DNA of 64,000 nucleotides from Nonomuraea aurantiaca (GCF_020215705.1 NZ_JAIWNB010000001.1:496001-560000), one strand, 5' to 3'; shown: positions 42,838 to 54,478, counted from the first letter of the stretch. Numbers and translations are program-made. Notes: generated by a model not told the origin, from the letters alone.

Positions 42838-44145
42838 CTAATTGTCCCGCTCGTCGATGACGCGCCGGAGTTTGCCCACCGAGCGCTCCAGCGTCTCCGG
42901 GTCCACCACCTCGACCTCGACCTGCACGCCGATCGTGTCCTTGACGGCCCTGCGCACCGTCTGCGCTGCCTCTGCGCGGGCCTCAGTGCCGTCCTCCGGG
43001 CCCGGCCGCGCCTCGACCCTGACCGTCATCACGTCGAGCCGCTCCGGTCTGGTGAGCCGCACCTGGAAGTGCGGCGACAGTCCCGGCACGCGCAGCACGA
43101 TCTCCTCGATCTGGGTGGGGAAGACGTTCACCCCGCGCAGGATGATCATGTCGTCGGTACGGCCCGTCACCTTCTCCATCCGCCGGAACGCCGGCCGCGC
43201 GGTGCCGGGCAGCAGCCTGGTCAGGTCGCGGGTCCGGTAGCGGATGATCGGCAGCGCCTCCTTGGTGAGGCTGGTGAAGACCAGCTCGCCCGACTCGGCG
43301 GGTGCCCCGGTGAACGGGTCGACCGTCTCGGGGTAGAAGTGGTCCTCCCAGACGTGCAGGCCGTCCTTCGACTCCACGCACTCGTTGGCCACGCCCGGGC
43401 CCATCACCTCGGACAGGCCGTAGATGTCGACGGCGTCCAGGTCGAAGCGGTCCTCGATCTCCGCGCGCATCTCCTCGGTCCACGGCTCGGCGCCGAAGAC
43501 GCCGACGCGCAGCGAGCACGCGCGGGCGTCCAGGCCCTGCCGGTCGAACTCGTCGAGCAGCGCCAGCATGTACGACGGCGTGACCATGATGACGTCCGGC
43601 CGGAAGTCGGTGATCAGTTGCACCTGGCGGGGCGTCATGCCGCCGGAGACCGGGATCACCGTGCAGCCCAGCCGCTCGGCGCCGTAGTGGGCGCCCAGGC
43701 CGCCGGTGAACAGGCCGTAGCCGTACGAGATGTGCACGATGTCACCCGGCCGGCCGCCCGAGGCGCGGATAGAGCGGGCCATGACCTCGGCCCAGACGTC
43801 GAGGTCGTTCTTGGTGTAGCCGACCACCGTCGGCTGCCCGGTGGTGCCGCTGGAGGCGTGCACCCGCGCCACCCGCTCCCGTGGCACGGCGAACATGCCG
43901 AACGGGTAGCAGTCGCGCAGGTCCTGCTTCGTGGTGAAGGGGAACTTCGCCAGGTCGCCGAGCTCCTTGCAGTCGGCGGGGTGGACGCCATGCTCATCAA
44001 ACTTTTGCCGATATTTCGGGACATTCTGGTAGGCGTGGTGGAGTGTCCGTTGGAGGCGCTCCAACTGGAGGGCCATGAGCTCATCGCGCGAGGCCCGCTC
44101 GATCGGGTCGAGGTCGCCGGGCTGAGGGGCGGCGCCGAGTCTCAT
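42838..44145 (-). CDS. paaK: Phenylacetate-CoA ligase
   Basis: 435 residues of the adenylate-forming superfamily: P-loop SSGTTGQPTVVGYT, YGLSEVMGPGVANEC, the YRTRDLTRLLPG hinge and a C-terminal lid with VGKLRRV. FTTKQDLRDCYPFGMFAVP is characteristic of PaaK. It activates phenylacetate to its CoA thioester with ATP. Its ATG overlaps the stop of the hotdog thioesterase gene (ATGA). A TetR-type operator lies upstream of the pair. Other paa genes are not in the window. Confidence 0.93.
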   Translation of the reverse strand: MRLGAAPQPGDLDPIERASRDELMALQLERLQRTLHHAYQNVPKYRQKFDEHGVHPADCKELGDLAKFPFTTKQDLRDCYPFGMFAVPRERVARVHASSGTTGQPTVVGYTKNDLDVWAEVMARSIRASGGRPGDIVHISYGYGLFTGGLGAHYGAERLGCTVIPVSGGMTPRQVQLITDFRPDVIMVTPSYMLALLDEFDRQGLDARACSLRVGVFGAEPWTEEMRAEIEDRFDLDAVDIYGLSEVMGPGVANECVESKDGLHVWEDHFYPETVDPFTGAPAESGELVFTSLTKEALPIIRYRTRDLTRLLPGTARPAFRRMEKVTGRTDDMIILRGVNVFPTQIEEIVLRVPGLSPHFQVRLTRPERLDVMTVRVEARPGPEDGTEARAEAAQTVRRAVKDTIGVQVEVEVVDPETLERSVGKLRRVIDERDN

Positions 44146-44528
44146 CTCATCTCCTTGCTGCGGCCACGGAACTCCGCGACCACCTCACCGTCGGCCTTCT
44201 TCACCGTGATGTCGTAGATGCCGCTGCGGCCGTAGCGGGTACGTTCGGCGGCCTCGGCCGTAAGCACGTCGCCCATCCGGGCCGGCGCCACAAAGGTGAT
44301 CTCCGCCCCCGCGGCGACCGTCACGGGGCCGTGGCTGTTGCACGCGCAGGCGAACGCGGTGTCGGCCAGCAGGAAGACGTAGCCGCCGTGGCACAGCGCG
44401 TGCCCGTTGATCATCCGCTCGGTGACCTCCATGCGGCACACCGCCCGCCCGGCGCCCAGCTCCGTCAGCTCGATCCCCAGGGCCGCGGAGGCGGTGTCGG
44501 CGTCCATCATGCGCCGCGCGCTCTCCAA
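44142..44528 (-). CDS. paaI: PaaI-type hotdog thioesterase
   Basis: 128 residues from TTG at 44528, chosen because GGGAG lies just upstream and the palindromic operator would otherwise lie inside the gene; a GTG at 44576 gives 16 more residues. Hotdog motifs: NGHALCHGGYVFLLADTAFA (with the catalytic HGG ... D) and the YGRSGIYDITVKKADGEVVAEF strands. PaaI hydrolyses ring-hydroxylated phenylacetyl-CoA to rescue CoA. It is coupled to paaK. Confidence 0.88.
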   Translation of the reverse strand: MESARRMMDADTASAALGIELTELGAGRAVCRMEVTERMINGHALCHGGYVFLLADTAFACACNSHGPVTVAAGAEITFVAPARMGDVLTAEAAERTRYGRSGIYDITVKKADGEVVAEFRGRSKEMR

Positions 44529-44551
44529 CGCAGGTCTCCCTCGCTCAACTG

Positions 44552-44565
44552 ACCGACTGTTCGGT
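44552..44565. promoter_or_regulatory. Palindrome ACCGACTGTTCGGT, candidate PaaR/TetR operator
   Basis: ACCGA and TCGGT arms around 4 bases, 24-37 bases upstream of the paaI start. TetR-family repressors of paa genes bind ACCGAC...GTCGGT-like palindromes, so control by phenylacetyl-CoA is plausible. A repressor gene is not present in the window. Confidence 0.55.
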
Positions 44566-44620
44566 AAATACTCCACCGCCCGGCCTGATCTCTGTCAAGA
44601 GACGCCCGCCCCCGCCGCCC

Positions 44621-44640
44621 GTCGGTCGGCGCAGACCGAC
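44621..44640. promoter_or_regulatory. Second inverted repeat GTCGGTC/GACCGAC upstream of paaI
   Basis: Perfect 7-bp arms 6 bases apart, sharing the CGGTC half-site sense of the nearer palindrome. It could be an additional operator or a hairpin ending an unseen transcript. Confidence 0.35.
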
Positions 44641-44671
44641 TCCGCCGGGTAGCCGTTCTTGGGGTCTCTGT

Positions 44672-44734
44672 GGCGGTGGGTCGTCTCCTCCGAAGGAGGT
44701 GTTCCTCCCCAGGGACGCCAGCCACCACGGACCG
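44672..44734. repeat. Dispersed hairpin repeat, copy C
   Basis: Hairpin CCTCC-GAA-GGAGG (44687-44691/44695-44699), followed by TGTTCCTCC and AGCCACCACGGACC. Relative to copy B (8129-8188), the stem has a C-to-T change balanced by a G-to-A change on the other side, so pairing is kept. The GGAGG arm has no start codon at ribosome-binding distance, so it is not a translation signal. Confidence 0.7.
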
Positions 44735-44778
44735 TCACCCGGATTGAGACGGTCATGGGACGAAACGCTCAGAGGACC

Positions 44779-45046
44779 ATGACCTCTATCACACCAGGTG
44801 ATATGTGCAATTCGCGTTTGTTTGCGCAGGTCCTGGGCAAGGTCACTACGGCGCCGCTCGCCGTGCGAGAGTTCGCGGCATTGGACCGCTCCCGAGTCCT
44901 GGTGAAGACGCTGGGCGCGGAAGCGGGGCGAGGCCTGGATCGTCAGGCCGGCCGCCCATGTCGCCGCGATCATCTCCCAGGCGGAGCCCGTGCGGGTGGC
45001 CGCCACCATGTGCCGTGTCCCGCGGCACGTGAAGGATGGACTCTAG
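44779..45046 (+). pseudogene. Possible frameshifted small gene upstream of otsA
   Basis: From ATG 44779 (AGAGG upstream) one frame has GC-rich third positions and reads protein-like (VREFAALDRSRVLVKTLG) to about 44915. From there the +1 frame takes over with GEAWIVRPAAHVAAIISQAE and [18 protein letters not shown], ending at 45044-45046, immediately before the otsA ribosome binding site. A one-base net shift would join them into about 85-90 residues. No family recognised. It could be a sequencing error, a true pseudogene, or chance. Confidence 0.35.
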
Positions 45047-45056
45047 GAGGACCTGG

Positions 45057-46490
<1,434 letters not shown>

Positions 46491-46786
46491 CCACGATCTG
46501 CGCCACGGACATCCCGACGCCCATCACCACGGCGTAGCCGATGGCCTCGCCCATGCTGACCTCGGGTGAGTCTGTGTCGAGCGGCGGCTCCTTGCCGGTG
46601 GTCTTCACCCAGACGAACCCGAGGATCTTGCGGGCCGCCCACGCGGTGGCCAATCCGACCAGTCCCCCGATGACCCGCCAGGCGAGGTCAGGCTTGTCGT
46701 CTGCCATCCGAACGTCTCCTTCCGCTATGTAACGAACCCTAGTCTGTAACGCCTCCTAGGTCGGTGAAGCCGTACCATAAGGAGGC

Positions 46787-49303
46787 ATGAATCAGCAGCG
46801 ACTACGCCATGCAGCCATGCCGGAGAAACCGACTCTCGACGGCTTGGAGAAGGTATGGGTAGAGCGCTGGGAAGATGACGCTGTCTACCGGTTCGACAGG
46901 TCCAAGCCGTGGGAGCAGATCTACTCGATCGACACCCCGCCTCCGACCGTCTCCGGTTCCCTTCACGTGGGTCACGTCTTCTCCTACACGCACACCGACA
47001 CCATCGCCCGTTTCCAGCGGATGCGCGGCCGCGAGGTCTTCTACCCCATGGGTTGGGACGACAACGGCCTGCCCACCGAGCGGCGGGTGCAGAACCACTT
47101 CGGCGTCCGCTGTGACCCTTCGGTGCCCTATGACCCGGACTTCACACCTCCGGCCAAGCCTGATCCCAAGCGGCAGGTCTCCGTCTCGCGCGGAAACTTC
47201 ATCGAGCTGTGCGAGCGGCTGACCATCGAGGACGAGAAGGCGTTCGAGGAGCTGTGGCGGCGGCTCGGGCTGTCCGTCGACTGGTCGCTGACGTACGCGA
47301 CCATCGACGGCGCCGCGCGGGCCGCCTCGCAGCGGGCCTTTCTGCGCACCCTGGCGCGCGGCGAGGCCTACCTGGCCGAGGCGCCGACGCTGTGGGACGT
47401 CTCCTTCCGCACCGCCGTCGCCCAGGCGGAGCTCGAGGACCGCGAGTGGCCGGGGGCCTTCCACCGGGTCTCCTTCTACGGCGAGAAGGGGCCGGTCTGG
47501 ATCGAGACGACCAGGCCCGAGCTGCTGCCCGCCTGCGTCGCCCTGGTGGCGCACCCCGACGACGAGCGATACAAGCCGCTGTTCGGCACCTCGGTGCTGA
47601 CGCCGCTGTTCGGCGCCGAGGTGCCGGTGCTGGCCCACCACCTGGCCGAGCCCGACAAGGGCTCCGGCATCGCGATGGTCTGTACGTTCGGCGACCTCAC
47701 CGACGTCACCTGGTGGCGCGAGCTGGCGCTGGAGACCAGGCCGATCATCGGCAAGGACGGCCGCCTGCTGCCCGAGCCGCCCGAGGGCGTCGAGCAGGAG
47801 CCGTACAAAGAGCTGGCCGGCAAGACCGTCCACAGCGCGCGCGAGCGCGTCGTGGAGCTGCTGCGCGAGTCCGGCGACCTGGACGGCGACCCGCGCTCCA
47901 CCAAGCGGATGGTGAAGTTCTACGAGAAGGGCGAGCGCCCGCTGGAGATCGTCACCACCCGCCAGTGGTACATCCGCAACGGCGGCCGCGACCCCCAGCT
48001 GCGCGAGCAGTTGCTGGCCAGGGGCGCCGAGCTGCGCTGGCACCCGCCGCACATGAAGGTCCGCTACGACAACTGGGTGCGGGGGCTGGCCGGCGACTGG
48101 CTGATCTCCCGGCAGCGCTTCTTCGGCGTGCCGATCCCCGTGTGGTACCCGCTGGACGCCTCGGGCGAGCCCGACTACTCCCGCCCGCTGGTGCCGGCGG
48201 AGGACCTGCTGCCGATCGACCCCTCCTCGCAGGTGCCCGACGGCTACACCGAGGACCAGCGGGGCGTGCCGGGCGGCTTCATGGGCGATCCGGACATCAT
48301 GGACACCTGGGCGACCTCGTCCCTCACGCCGGAGATCGCCGGCGGCTGGGAGCGGGATCCCGACCTGTTCGCCCGGGTCTTCCCGATGGACCTGCGGCCG
48401 CAGGCGCACGAGATCATCCGCACCTGGCTGTTCTCCACCGTGGTCAGGGCGCACCAGGAGTTCGGCACGCTGCCGTGGCGTGACGTGGTCATCGCGGGCT
48501 GGATCCTCGACCCCGACCGCAAGAAGATGTCCAAGTCCAAGGGCAACGTCACGACGCCGCTCGGGCTGCTGGAGGAGTACGGCTCCGACGCAGTCCGCTA
48601 CTGGGCGGCCAGCGGGCGGCCGGGCACCGACACGGCGTTCGACACCGGGCAGATCAAGGTCGGCCGGCGGCTGGCCATCAAGATCCTCAACGCGTCGAAG
48701 TTCGTGCTCGGCTTCCCCGACTCCGAGGCGGCGGTCACCGAGCCGCTCGACCTGTCGATGCTCGCCCAGCTCTCAGGGGTGGTCGAGGAGGCCACCCAGG
48801 CGTTCGAGGGCTACGACTACACCCGGGCGATGGAGGCCGCCGAGCGCTTCTTCTGGGCGTTCTGCGACGACTATCTGGAGCTGGTCAAGGCCAGGGCCTA
48901 CGAGAGCGGCCCGGCGGCCGCCTCGGCGCACGCGGCGCTGCGCCAGGCGCTCGACGTGCTGCTGCGGCTCTTCGCGCCCTTCCTGCCGTTCGTCACGGAG
49001 GAGGTCTGGTCCTGGTGGCGTCCGGGCTCCGTCCACCGCGCGGCCTGGCCGTCGGTCCCGGCGGGCGCGGGAGACCCGGCGGTGCTCGCCGTGGCCTCCG
49101 ACGTGCTCGGGCGGATCCGCAAGGCCAAGTCGGCCGCCAAGCTGTCGATGCGCGCCGAGGTCTCCCGCCTCACCGTGTCGGGCCCCGAGATCGCCCTGGT
49201 ACGGCTGGCGCAGGACGACCTGTGCGGCGCGGGCAACGTCGAGGAGTTCGTCCTCGACGAGGGTCCCGAATTCGCCGTCGAGGTGACGCTGGAGGAGCAG
49301 TAG
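46787..49303 (+). CDS. valS: Valyl-tRNA synthetase
   Basis: 838 residues as drawn. Class Ia signatures: HVGH ([17 protein letters not shown]), KMSKSKGN, the CP1 editing domain and a C-terminal anticodon-binding domain ([18 protein letters not shown]). The [15 protein letters not shown] block is the ValS form found in actinobacteria. The ATG at 46787 has AAGGAGG almost touching it; the ATG at 46817 (MPEKPTL) matches the conserved N-terminus better, so the first ten residues are doubtful. Confidence 0.95.
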   Translation: MNQQRLRHAAMPEKPTLDGLEKVWVERWEDDAVYRFDRSKPWEQIYSIDTPPPTVSGSLHVGHVFSYTHTDTIARFQRMRGREVFYPMGWDDNGLPTERRVQNHFGVRCDPSVPYDPDFTPPAKPDPKRQVSVSRGNFIELCERLTIEDEKAFEELWRRLGLSVDWSLTYATIDGAARAASQRAFLRTLARGEAYLAEAPTLWDVSFRTAVAQAELEDREWPGAFHRVSFYGEKGPVWIETTRPELLPACVALVAHPDDERYKPLFGTSVLTPLFGAEVPVLAHHLAEPDKGSGIAMVCTFGDLTDVTWWRELALETRPIIGKDGRLLPEPPEGVEQEPYKELAGKTVHSARERVVELLRESGDLDGDPRSTKRMVKFYEKGERPLEIVTTRQWYIRNGGRDPQLREQLLARGAELRWHPPHMKVRYDNWVRGLAGDWLISRQRFFGVPIPVWYPLDASGEPDYSRPLVPAEDLLPIDPSSQVPDGYTEDQRGVPGGFMGDPDIMDTWATSSLTPEIAGGWERDPDLFARVFPMDLRPQAHEIIRTWLFSTVVRAHQEFGTLPWRDVVIAGWILDPDRKKMSKSKGNVTTPLGLLEEYGSDAVRYWAASGRPGTDTAFDTGQIKVGRRLAIKILNASKFVLGFPDSEAAVTEPLDLSMLAQLSGVVEEATQAFEGYDYTRAMEAAERFFWAFCDDYLELVKARAYESGPAAASAHAALRQALDVLLRLFAPFLPFVTEEVWSWWRPGSVHRAAWPSVPAGAGDPAVLAVASDVLGRIRKAKSAAKLSMRAEVSRLTVSGPEIALVRLAQDDLCGAGNVEEFVLDEGPEFAVEVTLEEQ

Positions 49304-49306
49304 CCG

Positions 49307-51490
49307 CTAGTAGTCGCACACCCCCGAGGGGAAGATCGCCTCTAGGCGGCCCCGCTCCTCGGGGGACGGGCGCCACGAGCCGTACAGACCGCGCGCGATG
49401 GCCCGGGACACCGGCTGCAGGCGGCATTGGTAGACGCCGCCCTCCAGCGGACCGCCCGCCACCACGCGGGAGGTGGAGTAGAGCGGGAAGCGCGCGGTGC
49501 AGGCGCCGGCGGCGCGGTGGTCCAGGATGCCGTCCCACACGTGCGGGCCCGCCGCGATCTGCGCCCCGGCGCTGGTGAAGCAGCGGTCCACGGCCGCCGC
49601 GGGCTTGTTGCCCGCCACCCCGCGCCACGGGCGGGAGCGGATGTTGGCCATCCACTGGTCCATCACCTGCAGCGCCTCAGGCGTCTGGTCGAAGGCCGGC
49701 CCGTCGGGGCGGGCGTCGGTGAACCAGATGACCTGGTTGCCGGCGTTGCCGTCGTAGTTCAGCATCCGCTGCCGCGAGACGAACGACTGGTGCGAGTCGT
49801 GCATGTCGAGCTGGTCCTCGAGATAGTGGCGCCAGTCGATGATCGGGATGGCGATGTCGCCCCTGAACACCAGCCCGCTGCGCTCCACGTTCTTGATCGC
49901 GATCGGGTCGCCCGTGCGCCGCGGGGCCGGGTCACCGGTCCGCATGTTGCGCGCGCTCCACGGGTCGAACTGGGCGGGGTCCTGGCAGAGGGAGGGGGTG
50001 AACGGGCAGCCCTCCCGCACCATGTCCTTCGACTCCTTCCAGGAGCCGGCGCGCGCGTTGACGTCGAGGAACTCCGCGGGCGTGATCACGCCCTTCACCA
50101 GCGCGCCCAGGCCGTACTGGACGCCGACGTTGTCCCAGGTGGAGCGGGCGTAGCCGTCGGGGGCCACGCCGTAGATCTCGCGCAGGTCGTCCCAATGCGT
50201 CCACTGGACGGTGTCCTTGACGCCGGGCGGGTCCATCTTGGCCCACTCGGCATCGTTGTTGGAGGTCCAGAGGGGGTTCATGGTCAGCGGGGTCAGCCCG
50301 CGCCAGCCCTTGACGCACTCGTCGGAGCCCGGCTTGCCGGTGTAGGGGTTGTCCACGGTGTCACTGGCGTTCATCCCGATCAGCGCGGTCCGCGCGTCCC
50401 AGGAGGCCCAGCGCGGGTTGTGGTCCATGTAGCGTTCGAGCAGTTCGCAGTCGCCGACGTGGATGGTCTGGGTGACCATGTCGGGATAGGAATACTGCGG
50501 GATCGCCGCGTCGATCAGCTCGGTGCCGTAGTTCTGGCCGTAGATGTACTGCTGCAGGGCGCCGCCCGAGGCGCCCACACCGACGGTGTAGAGCGGCACG
50601 CCGTACTTCTCGATGAACCGCTCCTTCACCATCAGCGCGGTCTCGCCGCCGAGGATCAGGTTGTAGTGCGTGGAGGTGCGGGTGCCCGAGGAGTACAGGA
50701 TCGCGTAGCCCTTGCCCAGCCCGTACGCGTCGAGCGCGCTGCCGCCGATCGTGCCCTGGTCGTGGCCGATCCCCACGCCGCCGTCGAAACGGTAGATCGC
50801 CCGGCCGTTGTAGCCGTCCTCCAGCATCGCGATGGAGTAGAGGAAGCGGTTGATCACGCCCCGCTCGCGGCGGATCACGAAGTCCACCGTCCGGCCGTCG
50901 ATGGTGGTGGTGGTCGACATGTCCGCGGGCCGCTCGGCGGGCATCGTCTTGAACGCGCCGTCCGTCGCGCGGTAGAGCCGCTCCGTCAGCACCGGCGCGA
51001 AGCAGTCCCTGCTCCATCCGCCCGTGGTGCGCATGCCCTGGCCGTCCTGGTTGTCCGCGACGGGCGGGCCGAGCCCGCTCCGCTCCGTCTTGCACAGGAA
51101 GGGGTACTGGTGCGGCCCCGAGAAGATCGGTCCCGAGATCGGGTGGTTGCGTAACTTCAGCGTCTCCTTGAACGGCCCGGCCAGCGCCTTGATCGTGTTG
51201 TCGCCGTCGATCAGCCCGGTCACCAGGCCGCTGAAGGACTCGCCGCCGGGATCCGGCTTGAAGGAGGCGGTGACGTCCTCGCCGTTGCGCAGCACCTTGA
51301 GCCGCACGCCCTGGCTCACCCGTACCCGGACCAACGCGTCCCCGCCACTCACCCGGTCGGCGCGGCTCGACAGCACGTCGAGCGCGGGTTCGCCGCGCGA
51401 GGCCAGGGCGGGCACCGGGGCCGCCACGAGACACGCGATCACCGCGGTGATCGCGCTCACCTTAACCAGCGCGACGGTCCTCATGTGCAT
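49307..51490 (-). CDS. Secreted DUF6351-type (tannase-like) alpha/beta hydrolase
   Basis: 727 residues with a signal peptide ending near PALAS. An N-terminal beta-sandwich-like region (about 35-110: VRVRVSQGVRLKVLRNGEDV) precedes a large hydrolase-like domain with GVGASGGALQQY (candidate nucleophile elbow) and many aromatic and Cys residues expected of an exported enzyme. The assignment to DUF6351 is from recall of the overall pattern. Substrate unknown. Its stop is 3 bases from the valS stop (convergent). ATG codons at 51490 and 51484 are both possible. Confidence 0.75.
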   Translation of the reverse strand: MHMRTVALVKVSAITAVIACLVAAPVPALASRGEPALDVLSSRADRVSGGDALVRVRVSQGVRLKVLRNGEDVTASFKPDPGGESFSGLVTGLIDGDNTIKALAGPFKETLKLRNHPISGPIFSGPHQYPFLCKTERSGLGPPVADNQDGQGMRTTGGWSRDCFAPVLTERLYRATDGAFKTMPAERPADMSTTTTIDGRTVDFVIRRERGVINRFLYSIAMLEDGYNGRAIYRFDGGVGIGHDQGTIGGSALDAYGLGKGYAILYSSGTRTSTHYNLILGGETALMVKERFIEKYGVPLYTVGVGASGGALQQYIYGQNYGTELIDAAIPQYSYPDMVTQTIHVGDCELLERYMDHNPRWASWDARTALIGMNASDTVDNPYTGKPGSDECVKGWRGLTPLTMNPLWTSNNDAEWAKMDPPGVKDTVQWTHWDDLREIYGVAPDGYARSTWDNVGVQYGLGALVKGVITPAEFLDVNARAGSWKESKDMVREGCPFTPSLCQDPAQFDPWSARNMRTGDPAPRRTGDPIAIKNVERSGLVFRGDIAIPIIDWRHYLEDQLDMHDSHQSFVSRQRMLNYDGNAGNQVIWFTDARPDGPAFDQTPEALQVMDQWMANIRSRPWRGVAGNKPAAAVDRCFTSAGAQIAAGPHVWDGILDHRAAGACTARFPLYSTSRVVAGGPLEGGVYQCRLQPVSRAIARGLYGSWRPSPEERGRLEAIFPSGVCDY

Positions 51491-51575
51491 GACGGTGACA
51501 TGTGATCATGCCGTTGCCCAGACCCGATCTTTTATCAACGCGCACATATGTCCTTGACGTGCCAGTCTTGAACAC

Positions 51576-52769
51576 GTGCTGACCGACCGCCCCACCAAGC
51601 TCGTGCCACCCGTGCTGGCCAAGATGGCGGCATGGTGCCTGTGCCTGATCCTCGTCGGCGTGGTCGTCTACTTCTTCGTCCAGGGCATCGCGCGGCTCAG
51701 CTTCGTGGCCCTGCCGGTCGCCATCGCCCTGCTGCTGACCGCGCTGCTGTTCCCGCTCACCAGGAGTCTGCGCGAGGCGGGCATGCGCCCCATCTACGCC
51801 ACCTGGATCACCATGCTGGTGGCCCTCGCGGTGCTCGCCGGCACCGGCTGGCTGGTCGGCGCGCGGGCCACCGAGGAGTTCCCCAACCTGGTCGAGCAGG
51901 TCCAGTCCACCGCCCGTGACGTCCAGAACTGGCTGATCACCGGCCCGCTGCACCTCAAAGAGGCGCAGATCACCAGCTATGTCGACGAGATCGCGACGAT
52001 GGTCAACGCCCAGCGCACGGCCATCACCAGTACGGTCCTGACCGCCGGCGCCGTCGCCTTCGAGGTGCTCGCCTCCCTCGTGCTGCTGCTGTTCGTCTCG
52101 TTCTTCCTGCTCAAGGACGGCGACCGGATCTGGTCGTGGTTCCTGCGGGGGTTCGGCTCGATGGCGCCGCGCGTCGACCGGGCGGGGCGGGCCGCCTGGA
52201 CCACGCTCTCCCACTACGTCCAGGGCACCGTCGCGGTCGCCGCCGTGCACGGCGTGATCATGGGCATCGTGCTGGCCGGCATGGGGGTGCCCCTCTGGGC
52301 GCCGCTGGCGGTGCTGATCTTCTTCGCCAGCTTCATCCCGATCGTCGGCATCTTCTTCGCCGGTACGATCGCCACCCTGGTCACGCTGGGCGCCAAGGGG
52401 CCCGTCTACGCGTTGATCTTCGTCGGCATCCTGATCGTCGAGCAGCAGCTGGAGAACCACGTGCTCCAGCCGCTCATCGTCGGCCGGGCGCTCAACTTCC
52501 ACCCGCTGGCCATCATCCTCGTGCTGTCCGTCGGCGGCATCCTGGCCGGCATCGCGGGGGCGGCGGTGGCCGTGCCCGTGGCGGCGGTGATCTACCGGGC
52601 GCTGCCCGAACTGGTGCACAAACCGCCCGCCCTGCCACCTGGGCCCACCCCGGCAGCCGCCCCGCCTCCGGGGTCCGCCTCGGCATCCGGCCCCCGGCCG
52701 TCTGCGCCCGCGAGCTCCCCAGCTCCGGGTTCTCCCGCCGAGGACGATAGTCCGTCTGACAGCGAGTAA
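51576..52769 (+). CDS. AI-2E/PerM-family membrane permease
   Basis: 397 residues, GTG start, about eight membrane helices with the family pattern: two N-terminal helix pairs, a soluble loop (about 95-150), then the conserved VEQQLENHVLQPLIVGRALNFHP segment (written here as EQQLENHVLQPLI and VGRALNFHP) and a Pro/Ser-rich tail. Members export autoinducer-2, Na+ or Li+, or are of unknown substrate. It is divergent from the DUF6351 gene. Confidence 0.88.
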   Translation: MLTDRPTKLVPPVLAKMAAWCLCLILVGVVVYFFVQGIARLSFVALPVAIALLLTALLFPLTRSLREAGMRPIYATWITMLVALAVLAGTGWLVGARATEEFPNLVEQVQSTARDVQNWLITGPLHLKEAQITSYVDEIATMVNAQRTAITSTVLTAGAVAFEVLASLVLLLFVSFFLLKDGDRIWSWFLRGFGSMAPRVDRAGRAAWTTLSHYVQGTVAVAAVHGVIMGIVLAGMGVPLWAPLAVLIFFASFIPIVGIFFAGTIATLVTLGAKGPVYALIFVGILIVEQQLENHVLQPLIVGRALNFHPLAIILVLSVGGILAGIAGAAVAVPVAAVIYRALPELVHKPPALPPGPTPAAAPPPGSASASGPRPSAPASSPAPGSPAEDDSPSDSE

Positions 52770-52958
52770 CCTCGTCACCCGTGACCACCTCGCCGCGGGA
52801 CCTCGGAGATCGGCGGCCGTCTCCCCGCTCTCATGAGGGCGCCCGGCGGCACGACACTCCACCCGCCTGCCCGGTGCGACGGGATCGCGGGCGGAAGGGC
52901 GTACCTTGAGGCTGAGGGGGCGCATCGCCGCCGAGCACCATGACCATGAGGTGAACCC

Positions 52959-53399
52959 TTGACCGACGTGCAGGTCCTCATCCAGCGACTCGACGACGGG
53001 CTGCCGGTGCCGTCCTATGCCCATCCGGGCGACGCGGGCGCCGATCTCTACGCGGCCGCGGACGTCGAGCTGCTGCCCGGCGAGCGGGCCATGGTCGGGA
53101 CGGGCGTCGCGATCGCGCTGCCCGACGGCTACGCCGCGTTCGTGCACCCCCGCTCGGGCCTGGCCGCCAGGCACGGCGTCACGCTGGTCAACGCGCCAGG
53201 CACGGTCGACGCCGGCTACCGCGGCGAGATCCGGGTGACGGTGATCAACACCGACACCAAGGAGCCCTTCCGCCTGAACCGGGGTGACCGGGTGGCCCAG
53301 CTGGTCGTCCAGCGCGTCGAGCGGGCGGCGTTCACCGAGGTGGAGCAGCTGCCGGGCTCGGCCCGCGGCACCGGCGGTTTCGGATCAACAGGACGTTAA
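52959..53399 (+). CDS. dut: dUTP diphosphatase
   Basis: 146 residues, TTG start with AGGTG ahead. The five trimeric dUTPase motifs are present: [39 protein letters not shown] and the C-terminal [11 protein letters not shown]. It hydrolyses dUTP to dUMP. It begins a run of four conserved, same-strand genes. Confidence 0.95.
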   Translation: MTDVQVLIQRLDDGLPVPSYAHPGDAGADLYAAADVELLPGERAMVGTGVAIALPDGYAAFVHPRSGLAARHGVTLVNAPGTVDAGYRGEIRVTVINTDTKEPFRLNRGDRVAQLVVQRVERAAFTEVEQLPGSARGTGGFGSTGR

Positions 53400-53408
53400 C
53401 CAGGGAGA

Positions 53409-54059
53409 GTGAGCACAGTGTTCCGACGACGCCGTCGTGAGCAGCCGGATCAGGCGGCAGAGCAGCAGGTTTCCGCCGCCCCAACGCGCGAGTCCGGTCC
53501 GTGGGACGCCGACGAGCCCCACCCCGAGACCGACAGGATCGACCTCGGCGGGCTGCTCCTACCGCACAACCCGGACTTCGACCTGCGGCTGGCCTCGGTG
53601 GGAGACCAAAATGTCGGGGTCGTCGCGCTCTACGAGGAGAGCTCGCTGCAGCTCCAGGCGCTGGCCGCGCCCAAGAGCATGGGGCTCTGGGACGAGGTCA
53701 GGGCCAAGATCCGGACCGGCGCCAAGGATCTCGCCGAGCAGGAGGGCCCCTTCGGACCCGAGCTGATCGGCGAGATCAGCGGCGAGGGCAACACCACCCG
53801 CAAGGCCCGCTACATCGGCATCGACGGGCCGCGCTGGTTCGTGCTGGCGATGATCAGCGGCCGCGCCGCGCTCGACGAGAACGTGGCGAACGTCTTCCTC
53901 GACTTCATCAAGGACGTCGTGGTCGTGCGGGGCACCGAGCCGATGGCCCGGGAAGAGCCGATCACGCTGCGCCGGCCCAACGAGCAGGGCGTCGAAACGG
54001 CCGACAGCCAGGGGCTCAACCCGTTCAAACGAGGTCCCGAGATCAGCGAGATTCGCTGA
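53409..54059 (+). CDS. DUF3710 family protein
   Basis: 216 residues from GTG with GGGAGAG upstream. A basic N-terminus (FRRRRREQPDQ), the RIDLGGLLLPHNPDFDLRLA block and DENVANVFLDFIKDVVVVRG are typical of DUF3710, conserved behind dut in actinobacteria. No enzymatic motif. Confidence 0.9.
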   Translation: MSTVFRRRRREQPDQAAEQQVSAAPTRESGPWDADEPHPETDRIDLGGLLLPHNPDFDLRLASVGDQNVGVVALYEESSLQLQALAAPKSMGLWDEVRAKIRTGAKDLAEQEGPFGPELIGEISGEGNTTRKARYIGIDGPRWFVLAMISGRAALDENVANVFLDFIKDVVVVRGTEPMAREEPITLRRPNEQGVETADSQGLNPFKRGPEISEIR

Positions 54060-54087
54060 CCGCCCACATCACGTAGGCTGAGTCATC

Positions 54088-54474
54088 ATGAGTACGGCAG
54101 AACCCCCCAAACGCGGGGGATTGCGCGGGTTCTTCAGTCGGTTGGCCTCCACCCAGTCCGAAATCGAAGCCCAGGAACTACGGGAAGACGTCGACGAGGT
54201 CGGCGCGACCCCGATCGTCTCGTGTGGCGGCCGCCGCCGCTTCTGCGTAGCCGGTACGCTACGTACCGTGACACTGCGACCCAGGGGCGGCGCGCCCGCC
54301 CTTGAGGCCGAGCTCTACGACGGGTCCGACGTCATCGACCTGGTGTGGCTCGGCCGCCGCAAGATCGCGGGCATCGAGCCCGGGCGCACCGTCAAGGCCG
54401 AGGGCCTGGTCAGCATGCAGGACGGGCGCAAGGTGATGTTCAATCCTCGATACGAGTTGCGCCCAGGGAGTTGA
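54088..54474 (+). CDS. OB-fold nucleic-acid-binding-like protein
   Basis: 128 residues. After a 40-residue acidic N-terminus, an OB-fold: RRFCVAGTLRTVTLRP, ALEAELYDGSDVIDLVWLGRR and KAEGLVSMQDGRKVMFNPRYEL. It resembles actinobacterial OB-fold proteins encoded between DUF3710 and DUF3159. Possible role in DNA or RNA binding; not shown. Confidence 0.87.
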   Translation: MSTAEPPKRGGLRGFFSRLASTQSEIEAQELREDVDEVGATPIVSCGGRRRFCVAGTLRTVTLRPRGGAPALEAELYDGSDVIDLVWLGRRKIAGIEPGRTVKAEGLVSMQDGRKVMFNPRYELRPGS

Positions 54475-54478
54475 TCAG

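Noticed and set aside
44692..44705. GAAGGAGG in repeat copy C as a ribosome binding site of a small gene
   Set aside because: No start codon follows at usable distance; it is one arm of the hairpin shared with other copies.
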